Assembly: GCA_045804965.1 (NCBI GenBank)
Contig: JBJMMD010000016.1
Span: 186,001-250,000 of the forward strand
DNA length: 64,000 bases
From: CAVTUU01 sp045804965
GTDB taxonomy: Bacteria; Chloroflexota; Chloroflexia; Thermomicrobiales; UBA6265
Direction of reading: 5' to 3'
In this document: in pieces, positions 25,287-33,782 of the stretch
Layout: each line of letters opens with the position of its first letter
Position numbering within the stretch: the stretch's first letter is position 1
Position numbers and translations under genes: made by a program
The notes under the pieces: model-generated
Database searches by the model: none
Told to the model about the DNA's origin: nothing
What the model saw: only the letters and a program-made list of their open reading frames with translations

Positions 25287-26972
25287 CTACGCACTCCCCG
25301 CGATCGCGGTTTCGACCCGGGGCTCAGCGGCGACATCGACCGCGCCATTGAGGGGAAGCGTGCGCTGCGCGCCTTCCGGCAGGCTCTGAAGAGCAGCGCC
25401 GATGAATTCGCGGAAGAGCGGATGCGGCCGCGTTGGCCGGCTCTTGAACTCGGGATGGAACTGCACGCCGACGAAGAACGGGTGATCCTTCAATTCCATA
25501 ATTTCGACGAGTTGACCATCCGGGGAGCAGCCCGAGGCGATCAAACCCGCGTCGGCGAGCGACTGACGGAAGCTGTTGTTGACCTCGAATCGATGCCGGT
25601 GACGCTCAAAGACCGTGCGTTCGCCGTAGGCTGCCTGGGTTTTGGTACCCGGTTCCAGACGGCAGGGCCACAACCCAAGACGCATCGTGCCGCCCATATC
25701 GACGCCTTCCTGCCCCGGCATCAGGTCGATCACGGGATACAGTGTTTCGGGCTCGATTTCGGTCGAGTTGGCGCCGTCGAAACCGCAGACATTCCGCGCG
25801 ATCTCGATAACTGCCATATGCAGACCATAGCAAAGTCCCAAATACGGGAGGTTGTGCTCGCGGGCGAATTTTGAAGCGAGGATCTTCCCTTCGGTACCGC
25901 GCGGACCGAATCCGCCCGGCACGCAAACGCCGGAAACCTTGCGCAGCTCCCGATCCAATTCTTCCTCAGTGACAGTTTCGGAATTGATCCAATGAAACTC
26001 GAGGTTGATATCGTGCGCGAGCGCCGCGTGCTTGAGCGACTCGGTCACGCTCATGTATGCGTCACGCAATTCGACATACTTGCCAACGATCGCGATGTCC
26101 ATTGACCGCCGAGGGCTCTTGATCCGCTCGACCAGCGCCCGCCATTCGTCGAGATCGGGTGTTCGCGAGTCGAGCCCGAGGTAGCGCGCGATGTAGGCCC
26201 CCATGCCCGATTCTTCCAGCATGAGCGGTACTTCGTAGATCGACTCCGCCGTCGGCATCCCGATCACCGCTTCCAAATCGACGTCGCAAAAGAGGGCGAT
26301 CTTTTCCTTCGCGTCGCTCGGGATCTCACAGTCGGCCCGGCAGAGGATGACATCGGGCTGGATGCCCATCGACCGCAATTCGCGCACGCTTTGCTGGGTC
26401 GGTTTCGTCTTCAATTCGCCGGTTGAACCGATCATCGGCAACAACGTGACGTGGATAAAGAGCATATTGCTGCGGCCAACTTCGCGGCGCATTTGGCGGA
26501 TCGCTTCCAGATATGCCTGGCCTTCGATGTCGCCGACGGTGCCGCCCACTTCAACGATGACGATTTCGGAGCCGTGCTGCCGCGATGCCAGTCGGATACG
26601 GCTCTTGATTTCGTTTGTGATGTGGGGAATGACTTGGATCGTGCCACCAAGGTAGTCGCCACGGCGTTCCTTGGCGATGACCGCGGAATAGACCTGCCCG
26701 GTCGTGACGTTCGATGCGCGCGACAAGTTCTCGTCGATGAATCGTTCGTAATGGCCGAGATCGAGATCAGTTTCGGCCCCATCGTCTGTGACGAAGACTT
26801 CACCGTGTTGATAGGGCGACATCGTGCCGGGGTCGACGTTCAAGTAAGGGTCGAGTTTCATGACGGAAACGCTTGCTCCGCGGCTCTTGATCAACCGACC
26901 GATCGAAGCGGTGGTGATGCCTTTGCCGACTGATGAGGCGACTCCGCCGGTAATGAATATGTACTTTGCCAT
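25287..26972 (-). CDS. pyrG: CTP synthase
   Basis: 561 aa from ATG 26972, with GGAGG 7 nt upstream. The synthetase domain has MAKYIFITGGVASSVGKGITTASIG (P-loop), MKLDPYLNVDPGTMSPYQHGEVFVTDDG and the UTP site. The glutaminase domain has GVCVPGGFGPRG (oxyanion), LPYLGLCYGLHMAVIEIARNV with the nucleophile Cys, and the His/Glu pair in VGVQFHPEFKSRPTRPHPLF. It makes CTP from UTP, ATP and glutamine. The residue after Gly-Leu in the nucleophile strand is His where most bacterial enzymes have Gln (CLGMQ), and Leu is Tyr, an unusual variant. A long hairpin (27121-27144) stands in its leader. Confidence 0.97.
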   Translation of the reverse strand: MAKYIFITGGVASSVGKGITTASIGRLIKSRGASVSVMKLDPYLNVDPGTMSPYQHGEVFVTDDGAETDLDLGHYERFIDENLSRASNVTTGQVYSAVIAKERRGDYLGGTIQVIPHITNEIKSRIRLASRQHGSEIVIVEVGGTVGDIEGQAYLEAIRQMRREVGRSNMLFIHVTLLPMIGSTGELKTKPTQQSVRELRSMGIQPDVILCRADCEIPSDAKEKIALFCDVDLEAVIGMPTAESIYEVPLMLEESGMGAYIARYLGLDSRTPDLDEWRALVERIKSPRRSMDIAIVGKYVELRDAYMSVTESLKHAALAHDINLEFHWINSETVTEEELDRELRKVSGVCVPGGFGPRGTEGKILASKFAREHNLPYLGLCYGLHMAVIEIARNVCGFDGANSTEIEPETLYPVIDLMPGQEGVDMGGTMRLGLWPCRLEPGTKTQAAYGERTVFERHRHRFEVNNSFRQSLADAGLIASGCSPDGQLVEIMELKDHPFFVGVQFHPEFKSRPTRPHPLFREFIGAALQSLPEGAQRTLPLNGAVDVAAEPRVETAIAGSA

Positions 26973-27120
26973 TTGCTTTCCTCCAAGCTCTCAGCCGTCA
27001 ACCTTCAGCTTTAGCTTGACGCGGACTCGGGACCACCGTCGAACCACGCGACCGACTACCGGCCGCCTCACTGTGCGCAGCATCTCCTCAAACGTTCGTG
27101 GCAAACCGCCTCCAACTGGA

Positions 27121-27144
27121 GAGGCGACGCTGATGCGTCGCCTC
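27121..27144. terminator. Hairpin between the MBL-fold gene and pyrG
   Basis: The arms GAGGCGACG (27121-27129) and CGTCGCCTC (27136-27144) pair perfectly around 6 nt. On the minus strand it lies about 100 bp past the MBL-fold gene's stop and 150 bp before pyrG. It may end the former transcript or form part of the pyrG leader; no clear U-tract follows. Confidence 0.45.
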
Positions 27145-27242
27145 GTTAGCCGCTTCATTCCACTGTGCGAGCGAGAGTCGAAAACCGTCCCGGAAATTCT
27201 GTGCCGGGTTGGGAGGGCAAAGGCCTGACCTCGCGCGTCTGC

Positions 27243-27899
27243 TCACCGCTTCGGTCCTTCACTGTCTGGGCTCAACACGACAACGCGCATCGTCTCCAGC
27301 AGGTCAGACTGGCGCAGAACGAACTTCTCTTCAGCCGCGGTAATTTCAACCCCCAGGGCTTTGCCGAAGGCGTCTAGTCCGCCAAGTGCCTTGTCGCCTT
27401 GGGCTGTCGCGTATTGCATCGGAATAACGATCTTTGGCTCTAGTTGGCCGACGACATCAGCCGCCTGGTTGACATTTATCACATCGCCGCCGCCAGCTGG
27501 GACCAAGAGCACATCGACGTGACTCATGGCCTCGGCTTGCTCTTCTGTCAACGTATGACCAAGATCGCCGAGGTGACAGACGACGATGCCTTCGAGCTCG
27601 ATCAAGTAAACGGTGTTGTACCCCCGCTCCTTGCCCTGCTTGTCGTCGTGATAGGTGCGAATACCAGTCACGAAAACGTCGTGCATCTCGTACTCGCCGG
27701 GCTCGCTGATGACTTTGTACTCAGGCTTGAGCGCGCTAAGGTTGTTATGCCCTTTGTGGTCATGCGAAATCGTGACGACATCCGCGGGTTGTTTGGCGAG
27801 CGTATAGCCGGTCGAGCGGTCGACGGGGTCGGTGATCACCGTCGCCTCTCGCCCCCGAATCCGAAAACAGTTGTGGCCGAACCACTTGAATTCCGCCAT
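27243..27899 (-). CDS. MBL-fold metal-dependent hydrolase (UlaG/UPF0173-like)
   Basis: 218 aa from ATG 27899, where the family begins (MAEFKWFGHNCFRIRG); the frame opens at 27947. The metallo-beta-lactamase-like fold is shown by VVTISHDHKGHNNLSAL (variant HXDXXGH zinc site, here HDHKGHN), VCHLGDLGHTLTEEQ, LLVPAGGG and VIPMQYATAQGDKAL. Such UlaG-like enzymes are cytoplasmic; UlaG opens ascorbate-6-phosphate lactone, but most relatives are uncharacterised. There is no ascorbate pathway nearby. The gene appears monocistronic. Confidence 0.9.
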   Translation of the reverse strand: MAEFKWFGHNCFRIRGREATVITDPVDRSTGYTLAKQPADVVTISHDHKGHNNLSALKPEYKVISEPGEYEMHDVFVTGIRTYHDDKQGKERGYNTVYLIELEGIVVCHLGDLGHTLTEEQAEAMSHVDVLLVPAGGGDVINVNQAADVVGQLEPKIVIPMQYATAQGDKALGGLDAFGKALGVEITAAEEKFVLRQSDLLETMRVVVLSPDSEGPKR

Positions 27900-28086
27900 C
27901 AATAACAACCAATCCAGTTGCCGCGGGTATGCACCGCGACAAAACAATCAGCCAACCAGGCGCATCCAAGAGCATGCGGTGGTAGGCATATTCCTAAACC
28001 CAAGGGGGCTGCGAGCGTTCGCGGATGCCACCGGTCGGCGCCGGTCGGCCCATTTTCCGCGGCCTCTTTTAGCATACCATGACGAA

Positions 28087-28114
28087 GGCTCCCTCGGAAG
28101 GGTCCGAGGGAGCC
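28087..28114 (-). terminator. Hairpin terminator after the PfpI-like gene
   Basis: The 12-bp arms GGCTCCCTCGGA (28087-28098) and TCCGAGGGAGCC (28103-28114) pair perfectly around a 4-nt loop, about 50 bp past the minus-strand stop at 28164. The U-tract is weak (TTCGTC). Confidence 0.65.
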
Positions 28115-28163
28115 AAAAGCGAGCAAACGTTCGCCAGCGCGATGCGTGGCCCGGAAGTCTTGG

Positions 28164-28766
28164 CTACATTGCAGTAGTAGATACTCGCTCGGCTTCCGCC
28201 GCGGGCATGCGCATCGTGTGTTTCCCTTCGGCGATTTCCTCAATCAGCTTCCGGTTGAAGGCGGGAATGTCGTCCGGCTTGCGGCTGGTGACAATTCCCT
28301 GCTCGACTCGCACCTCCTCATCGACCCACTTGCCGCCAGCGTTGCGGACATCTGTGCGCAAGCTCGGCCAAGAGGTAATGGTCCGCCCTTTCACGACATC
28401 TGCCTCGACCAGCATCCACGGTCCATGGCAGATTGCACCGATCGGCTTGTTGGTGTCGAAGAAGCGCCGGACAAAGGCGACCGCATCCTTATCGAGGCGC
28501 AGTTTATCTGGATTCGCGACGCCGCCCGGGATCACGAGCGCATCGTACTCGTCGGCGTTCGCTTGTTTGACGGTCTTATCCACAGGGAACTTGTCGCCTT
28601 TATCCATTCCCTTCACGCCCTGAATAGAACCCTCCTTGATCGAGATCAATTCGGTTTTCGCGCCAGCGTTTTTGATCGCATTGAATGGTTCGATCAGCTC
28701 GGCTTGATCGACGCCGTCTGCAGCCAGGAATGCGACTCGTTTCCCTTGCAACTTGTTGTCCATCAT
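28164..28766 (-). CDS. DJ-1/PfpI family protein (YhbO/PfpI-like)
   Basis: 200 aa from ATG 28766 (another ATG follows directly); GAGGAG lies 9 nt upstream and the frame extends to 28841. Core motifs: KRVAFLAADGVDQAELIEPF, YDALVIPGGVANPDKLR, and the nucleophile elbow PIGAICHGPWMLVEADVVKGRTITSW, with Cys followed by His-Gly as in PfpI-type proteases and glyoxalase-like or deglycase-type relatives. Length and motif order match the YhbO/PfpI group. A C-terminal tail of about 15 residues extends past the fold. It probably protects against glycation or damaged protein; the precise activity is debated in this family. Confidence 0.92.
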   Translation of the reverse strand: MMDNKLQGKRVAFLAADGVDQAELIEPFNAIKNAGAKTELISIKEGSIQGVKGMDKGDKFPVDKTVKQANADEYDALVIPGGVANPDKLRLDKDAVAFVRRFFDTNKPIGAICHGPWMLVEADVVKGRTITSWPSLRTDVRNAGGKWVDEEVRVEQGIVTSRKPDDIPAFNRKLIEEIAEGKHTMRMPAAEAERVSTTAM

Positions 28767-28955
28767 GTCCCTTTGCTCCTCGGCCGCCTCGTTTGCTATG
28801 CAAACGCAACCGGCCGCTTCTGTTCTGAAATCCCAAGGCACTCGGAATGAGGCCTCAACGCATTACGCAGCAGACTCTGTGCCAGCGTGAGCGATGGCAT
28901 GTTGCTCGCGAAGGGAGGACTGAGACTTTTTCGCGGTTGCCTTCGAGGAGTATTC

Positions 28956-30245
28956 ATGGCTATCGCCGCATCCCAGCGACGCCACGCCATCCACAGTTCT
29001 GCCGACCTCGCATGGCGCTACGCGAAGCTCAGCATTTACGGACTCGGTCTGCTGGCCCTCTGGAACACGGTCACAATCGTGCTCCTCCCGAACAGAGTCG
29101 AAGACACAGTCAGCGCGAGTTGGCGGGGAACCGCGCTCGGAGCGATTTCATTAATTGGCATCGGCGTGGCGGCGATCGCGCAGCCATTTGCGGGGCGGAT
29201 AAGCGACCACGCCCCGTTTTCCGACCGGAGGCGGCCGTTCATCCTTATTGGCACGGCGGCGATGGTTCCGAGTTTGGCCGTGTTCGGGTGGGCGCCCGAT
29301 TTTGCTATCCTCTTCGTCGCATTCGTCCTCATGCAGCTCGCGGGCAATCTTGCCCAAGCCGCGTTCCAGGCGCTGATCCCTGATCTCGTCCCCAAAGAGG
29401 AAAGGGGTATCGCGTCCGGCGCCAAGAACGCCGTATCGGTCGTTGGTTCCGCTGTTGGATTGCTCGGCGCGCGCGTCTTGCTCGATCTCCCAAACGGATT
29501 GGCCGCCACGCTCACCTATGAAGCGGCCGTGCTCATCGCCGTCGCGGCCTTAACCATGCGCTGGGTCCCACCCGTGCCGCCACTTCCAGACAAGGACCGC
29601 GTGAAATCACTCTGGCAGGCGATCGACCCACGGGTGCTCTGGCACGATTCGGTACAAACGTTCCGCGAGCACACCGTGTTCCGCCACGCCGTTCTCGGTC
29701 AGTTTCTCTTGCTCCTCGGCGCGTATCCCGCGCAACGTTTCTTGCTCTATTTTCTGAAGGATAGATTCGGGATCGAGGACCCGGAGCAGTCAACGGCGGT
29801 TGTATTGTTGGCGGCCACGGTAATGGGCGGGATCGCGGCGGCGGTTTCCGGCGCGCTCTCCGATCACCTCGGACGCTTGCCGGTCATTCGCGCCAGCATT
29901 GTGATCACGGCGGTCGGCATGTTCGGGCTCTCGGTGGCGCCGACCGTCGCTACGGCGACGCTTGCCGGCGGGGTGCTCGGGCTGGGCATCGGCGCGTTCC
30001 TTTCCGTCAATTGGGCGCTCCTAAGCGATCACCTGCCGGAAGGGCGGGCGGCAAGGGCGTTTGGGCTCGCCAATATCGCGACCGCGGGCGCGAGTGCATT
30101 TGCCGGTCTGTTCGGTCCCCTCGTCGACATCATCAACGCCCAGTTCCCGCAAGGGACCTACCCGCTCACCTTCGGACTCTCGGCTGTAATCTCGCTGACC
30201 AGCCTGATCCCGTTTCAACGGATCCAAGCGTCTGATGCGCGCTAG
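28956..30245 (+). CDS. MFS transporter, SLC45/sugar-carrier-like
   Basis: 429 aa from ATG 28956, with GAGGAG 5 nt upstream. About 12 hydrophobic segments are visible. The loop between helices 2 and 3 reads AGRISDHAPFSDRRRPFILIG, the G-X3-D-RRRPFI pattern of SLC45-type and plant-sucrose-carrier-like proteins. A matching loop in the second half is SGALSDHLGRLPVIRAS, and helix 10/11 has GIGAFLSVNWALLSDHLPEG. It should sit in the cytoplasmic membrane and move a sugar or related solute with protons; substrate unknown. Its stop codon overlaps the stop of the convergent copper-type gene (CTAG). Confidence 0.88.
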   Translation: MAIAASQRRHAIHSSADLAWRYAKLSIYGLGLLALWNTVTIVLLPNRVEDTVSASWRGTALGAISLIGIGVAAIAQPFAGRISDHAPFSDRRRPFILIGTAAMVPSLAVFGWAPDFAILFVAFVLMQLAGNLAQAAFQALIPDLVPKEERGIASGAKNAVSVVGSAVGLLGARVLLDLPNGLAATLTYEAAVLIAVAALTMRWVPPVPPLPDKDRVKSLWQAIDPRVLWHDSVQTFREHTVFRHAVLGQFLLLLGAYPAQRFLLYFLKDRFGIEDPEQSTAVVLLAATVMGGIAAAVSGALSDHLGRLPVIRASIVITAVGMFGLSVAPTVATATLAGGVLGLGIGAFLSVNWALLSDHLPEGRAARAFGLANIATAGASAFAGLFGPLVDIINAQFPQGTYPLTFGLSAVISLTSLIPFQRIQASDAR

Positions 30246-30589
30246 GCGTGAATTGCGGCCATTTCTTGACAGGCGCTGGCGCAGTTCCGGCACGCCTCTG
30301 CGCAGCGTCGCATGATCGGATCATTTTCAAATCGCGCGCAATCATCGGCGCAGCGCGCGCAAATCTCGGCACACACGGCGCATGTGCGAAAATAGTAATC
30401 CGACCCCCGGTGCATGAAATCAGCCGCCAGCGCGCAGATTTCCGCGCAATCCCACATGAGCCGGATGTGATCCAGCTTGGAATGCGCCCCACTCATCTTC
30501 AGGCAATGCGTGATCGTCTCCACGCAGGCCCCGTGGCACGTTTCGCATAGCTCGATGCAATGCTCCATCTTGTTCGTGACGCCGGACAT
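30242..30589 (-). CDS. Cys-rich four-helix-bundle copper-binding protein
   Basis: 115 aa from ATG 30589, preceded by GAGGAG; a GTG two codons earlier is less well placed. It has regularly spaced cysteines in helices: CIELCETCHGACVETITHC, MWDCAEICALAADFM, FRTCAVCAEICARCADDCARF and RRCAEACRNCASACQEM. This is the pattern of the four-helix-bundle copper-binding family related to Csp copper storage proteins, in which Cys residues line the bundle core and hold Cu(I). There is no signal peptide, so it should be cytoplasmic like Csp3-type proteins. It may protect against copper excess. No copper ATPase or regulator is nearby. Stop overlaps the MFS gene stop. Confidence 0.9.
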   Translation of the reverse strand: MSGVTNKMEHCIELCETCHGACVETITHCLKMSGAHSKLDHIRLMWDCAEICALAADFMHRGSDYYFRTCAVCAEICARCADDCARFENDPIMRRCAEACRNCASACQEMAAIHA

Positions 30590-30680
30590 CTCCACCTCTC
30601 CTCGGATCGCCGCCTGCGGAGGACTTTACCGCAAGCCTTCCAGCGGCGTTCCGCATCTGCCGTACCAGCGGGTGCCACAT

Positions 30681-32276
30681 TCAACCTTGGCGAATTCTGG
30701 CGAGGACGAACGACTCGACGACCCCAATCAGCCCATAGAGGCCGACGGAAACGGCGACGATCAGGGTCGCGCCGGACCAGAGGTTGTTGAAATTGGACGC
30801 GCTGTAGGAAATCGTGAGGACATTTCCTAACCCTTTACCGGTCGCGAGCCATTCCGCGAGGATCGCTCCGCCGATGGCAGCAGGTCCCGCGATGCGGGCG
30901 GAGGCGAAAAACGCGGGAAGCGCGTACAGAAGCCGCACCTTCCGCACAACCATCAATGCATTGCCGCCGCTCGCGCGGACCACGTCACAGGCAAGCGCGG
31001 GCGCCGAACGCAACCCGACCGCGACATTCACGAGCGTCGGAAAGAAGGTGACGATGCCGACAACGACGGTTACGCCCAGATAGCCCCGGCCAAAAATCAG
31101 CGCGATCAACGGCGTCATCGCGACGAGCGGCACCGAGCGCAGCGTGATCGCGACCGGCATCACAGCCTGCTCAACGCCGCGAGAAAGGACCACCGCGATC
31201 GCGACGAAGGTCGCAGCCAGCGTCCCCACGAGGTATCCGCCGACCGCATCGCGCAATGTCTGCCCCAGCGCATCAAAGAGATCGCTTCGATGTTCTGTTG
31301 CCAAGTGGCCGGAGATTAAATAGCGATAGACATCGTCCGGGTCCTTGGCAAAGAACGGGTTCAAATCAAACAGCCGGATGAGCCCGTACCAGACGGCGAT
31401 CAGAATCCCGACTGAGATGAGCAGCAGCGCGCTCGATCGCATGAGGCGTCGCCAGCGATCGCCCGGCTGGCGATCCTCCGGCAACTCGCCAACTCCGAGG
31501 CTAGTTTGGCTCGACCATGGCGTCAGCAACCATCCCAGGCCCGTTGCTGCCAGATAGAGCAGCCCCGCGAGTCCGGCGACAACCAGCGCGATACCCCATG
31601 TCCGCGCGACCGCGAAGGAGGATTGGGCTTGGATCATCGCCGCGCCGAGTCCCTCTTGGGTGCCAAGGTATTCGCCGATGATCGCGCCCAGGAGCGCCGC
31701 GGGCGCGGCGACCCGCAGACCGGCGAAGATGCTTGGCAGCGCCGACCATAGCTTCACCTTCCGCAGCTCGATCCACGAGTTGCCGCCGTAGACGCGCACG
31801 ACTTCGAGCGAGGTCGGATCGGCCGAACGCAACCCAAGGCCCGTGGAGATAAAGGTCGTAAAGAACACCGCCAGTGCTGCCAGCGCGATTTTCGGACCGT
31901 CCGCTGACAAAACGACGATCAGAATCGGGGCGATAGCAACAAGCGGAATGTTGAAGCAGGCGATCGCGACGCGAAGCACCGGTTCCTCAATCGCCGGCAG
32001 CAACTCGCAGAGCACGCCGAGGAGGATCGCGACGACGTTGCCGTACAGGTAGCCGATGAGCGCCACACGCAGCGTCGCTTTGATGTTGACGGGATACGAA
32101 TCACGATCGTGCCAAAACTGGGAGATGACATTGGTTGGCGTCGGCACGACTCGCGAGGAAGTGAACACCGTCACCGCCAGGAGCTCCCAGACCAGGAGTA
32201 AAGCGGCCACGGCGACCACGCGATCAACCCAGCCCGGGCGATCGCGCCAAGCGATGCGCTGAACGACGTTCGTCAC
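30681..32276 (-). CDS. Double (fused) ABC permease, SsuC/TauC/ThiX-type
   Basis: 531 aa from GTG 32276, which overlaps the ATPase stop as GTGA. The protein is two complete binding-protein-dependent permease domains in tandem (about 15-255 and 285-530). Each has its own coupling (EAA-like) loop: VRVYGGNSWIELRKVKLWSALPS and VRASGGNALMVVRKVRLLYALPA. Between them is a hydrophilic linker with LPEDRQPGDRWRR. In the usual SsuC/TauC importers two identical subunits pair, so here the pair is covalent and may be asymmetric. It forms the membrane channel of the operon's importer. Confidence 0.93.
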   Translation of the reverse strand: MTNVVQRIAWRDRPGWVDRVVAVAALLLVWELLAVTVFTSSRVVPTPTNVISQFWHDRDSYPVNIKATLRVALIGYLYGNVVAILLGVLCELLPAIEEPVLRVAIACFNIPLVAIAPILIVVLSADGPKIALAALAVFFTTFISTGLGLRSADPTSLEVVRVYGGNSWIELRKVKLWSALPSIFAGLRVAAPAALLGAIIGEYLGTQEGLGAAMIQAQSSFAVARTWGIALVVAGLAGLLYLAATGLGWLLTPWSSQTSLGVGELPEDRQPGDRWRRLMRSSALLLISVGILIAVWYGLIRLFDLNPFFAKDPDDVYRYLISGHLATEHRSDLFDALGQTLRDAVGGYLVGTLAATFVAIAVVLSRGVEQAVMPVAITLRSVPLVAMTPLIALIFGRGYLGVTVVVGIVTFFPTLVNVAVGLRSAPALACDVVRASGGNALMVVRKVRLLYALPAFFASARIAGPAAIGGAILAEWLATGKGLGNVLTISYSASNFNNLWSGATLIVAVSVGLYGLIGVVESFVLARIRQG

Positions 32277-33112
32277 CCGACCTGCTCCGATTCATCATCT
32301 CGCCCGGAGAAGAGGATGTCGCTGAGCTGATCGCACAGGCTGTGGAACGCCGGGCTACGCAGGATGTCGGGATGCCTGGGCCGGCCGAGATCGATCGCAA
32401 CGCGCTCGACGATGCGTCCGGGCCGCGAGGACATAACGGCGACGGTGTCAGCCAGAAAGACGGCTTCCTCGATAGCGTGGGTGACCAAGATCGTTGTCGT
32501 CGGACGCTCGCTCCAAATCCGCTGCAGCTCGAGGTTCATCCGTTGCCGCGTCATCTGGTCGAGCGCACCGAACGGCTCGTCGAGCAGGAGCACTTCCGGT
32601 TCAACCACCAGCGCACGTGCAATCGACACCCGCTGCCGCATCCCGCCCGAAAGCTGCGCGGGCCGCGCCTTCTCGAACCCGCGCAAACCGACCAAACCAA
32701 TCAACTCCGCGATCGCGCTCGCGGAAATGCTCAACCCGCCGACTTCAAGCGGCAACCGAATATTCGCTTCCACGCTTCGCCAGGGCAGCAGCGCCGCGTC
32801 TTGGAACGCGACGCCGAGTCGGTGCTTCGCGCGGAGCTCACTCGGCGCTTGTCTGTGAATGTGAAGCCGGCCGCTTGTCGGCGCTTCGAGATCGGCGAGC
32901 ATCCGCAGGATGGTCGACTTGCCGCAACCAGACGGACCTATGAGCGCGACGAGTTCACCGCGCCGGGTTGTGAGTTGAACGCCGGCGAGGGCATGAATCT
33001 CCTGCCGGCCCAGCCGAAACGTCTTCGTCAGGTTTTCGATCTGAATGCCATCGGCCGGCTCGGAGAACGCCCCTGCGCTCGCGTTCGGCTTCGTCGTGAC
33101 ATCTGCGGACAC
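32273..33112 (-). CDS. ABC transporter ATP-binding protein, SsuB/TauB-type
   Basis: 279 aa from GTG 33112 with GAGGAG upstream. It has Walker A IGPSGCGKSTILRML, Q-loop FQDAALLPWRSVEANI, signature LSGGMRQRVSIARAL, Walker B VLLLDEPFGALD and the H-loop VTHAIEEAVFLAD. The DALLPWR-type Q-loop and length are typical for nitrate/sulfonate/taurine-type importers. It powers the fused permease encoded by the next, overlapping gene. An N-terminal extension of about 20 residues precedes the fold. The substrate is not readable. Confidence 0.95.
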   Translation of the reverse strand: MSADVTTKPNASAGAFSEPADGIQIENLTKTFRLGRQEIHALAGVQLTTRRGELVALIGPSGCGKSTILRMLADLEAPTSGRLHIHRQAPSELRAKHRLGVAFQDAALLPWRSVEANIRLPLEVGGLSISASAIAELIGLVGLRGFEKARPAQLSGGMRQRVSIARALVVEPEVLLLDEPFGALDQMTRQRMNLELQRIWSERPTTTILVTHAIEEAVFLADTVAVMSSRPGRIVERVAIDLGRPRHPDILRSPAFHSLCDQLSDILFSGRDDESEQVG

Positions 33113-33132
33113 CGCGCCGCTCCTCTGCTACC

Positions 33133-33723
33133 TTAGTCCTCCGTCGCTTCCGCCTCGCGCTGGAGCATTTCGATGAAACGTACGCGATAGGTTTGGTCGC
33201 GGCCGGGCAGCTCATTCTCGACACGGGCGCCGTTCGTATACCAGTGCAGGAAATCGCGCCCCATTTCCTGACCCCGCTTGGTGTGCATATCGATCGCGTC
33301 GTCGAAGACTTCTGGCCGCGCCGCGCCGCTGTCCACCGCCCGGCGCAGCCAGTTTTGCATCTCGTCCGCGCCGCGGTCCTTCGGACTGAGCGCAAGCACG
33401 CGAACCGCGTGGATCAAGTAGATCAGGCGGTCCGGACTTCCCTGCGCCGCTCGGCGACGAAAATCGTCGAGAGTATGTATCAGGATCGGCGCCTCGATCC
33501 GACCGAAACCGACATCTTCGACGGAGATGATCTCCAGCCGCCGCCACACGTAGTCCTCGAATTCGGGACCGGTGGCAAAGAACTCATAGGCGACAAGGCC
33601 GGCATTTTCCACCATCCCTCGCCGTATCGACTTTTGCAGCACCGAGATCAGTTCATCAGCGGCGAAGCCATTACTTGTCCGCGCCCGAGTCCAGGGATCG
33701 TTCTGGAGGTCCGGGAGGCCCAT
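33133..33723 (-). CDS. RarA/MgsA C-terminal-domain-like protein inside the importer operon
   Basis: 196 aa from ATG 33723 (GGAG 9 nt upstream; ATG 33738 is an alternative). The stretch ELISVLQKSIRRGMVENAGLVAYEFF...YVWRRLEIISVEDVGFG...YLIHAVRVLALSPKDRGADEMQNWL resembles the helical C-terminal oligomerisation domain of the AAA+ protein RarA/MgsA (..LHKSVRGSDPDAALYWL..ASEDIGLA..ALAPKSN). The AAA+ module itself is missing: there is no Walker A or B. It sits between the binding protein (59 bp before) and the ATPase gene (20 bp after), all on the minus strand, so it is transcribed with an importer. Whether it binds RarA, or uses this fold for something else, is unknown. Confidence 0.8.
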   Translation of the reverse strand: MGLPDLQNDPWTRARTSNGFAADELISVLQKSIRRGMVENAGLVAYEFFATGPEFEDYVWRRLEIISVEDVGFGRIEAPILIHTLDDFRRRAAQGSPDRLIYLIHAVRVLALSPKDRGADEMQNWLRRAVDSGAARPEVFDDAIDMHTKRGQEMGRDFLHWYTNGARVENELPGRDQTYRVRFIEMLQREAEATED

Positions 33724-33782
33724 AGTGGTGTACTCCATTCCCGCCCGCCGAACGCAGTCACGGGGATCGTGATCAGGTTCGA

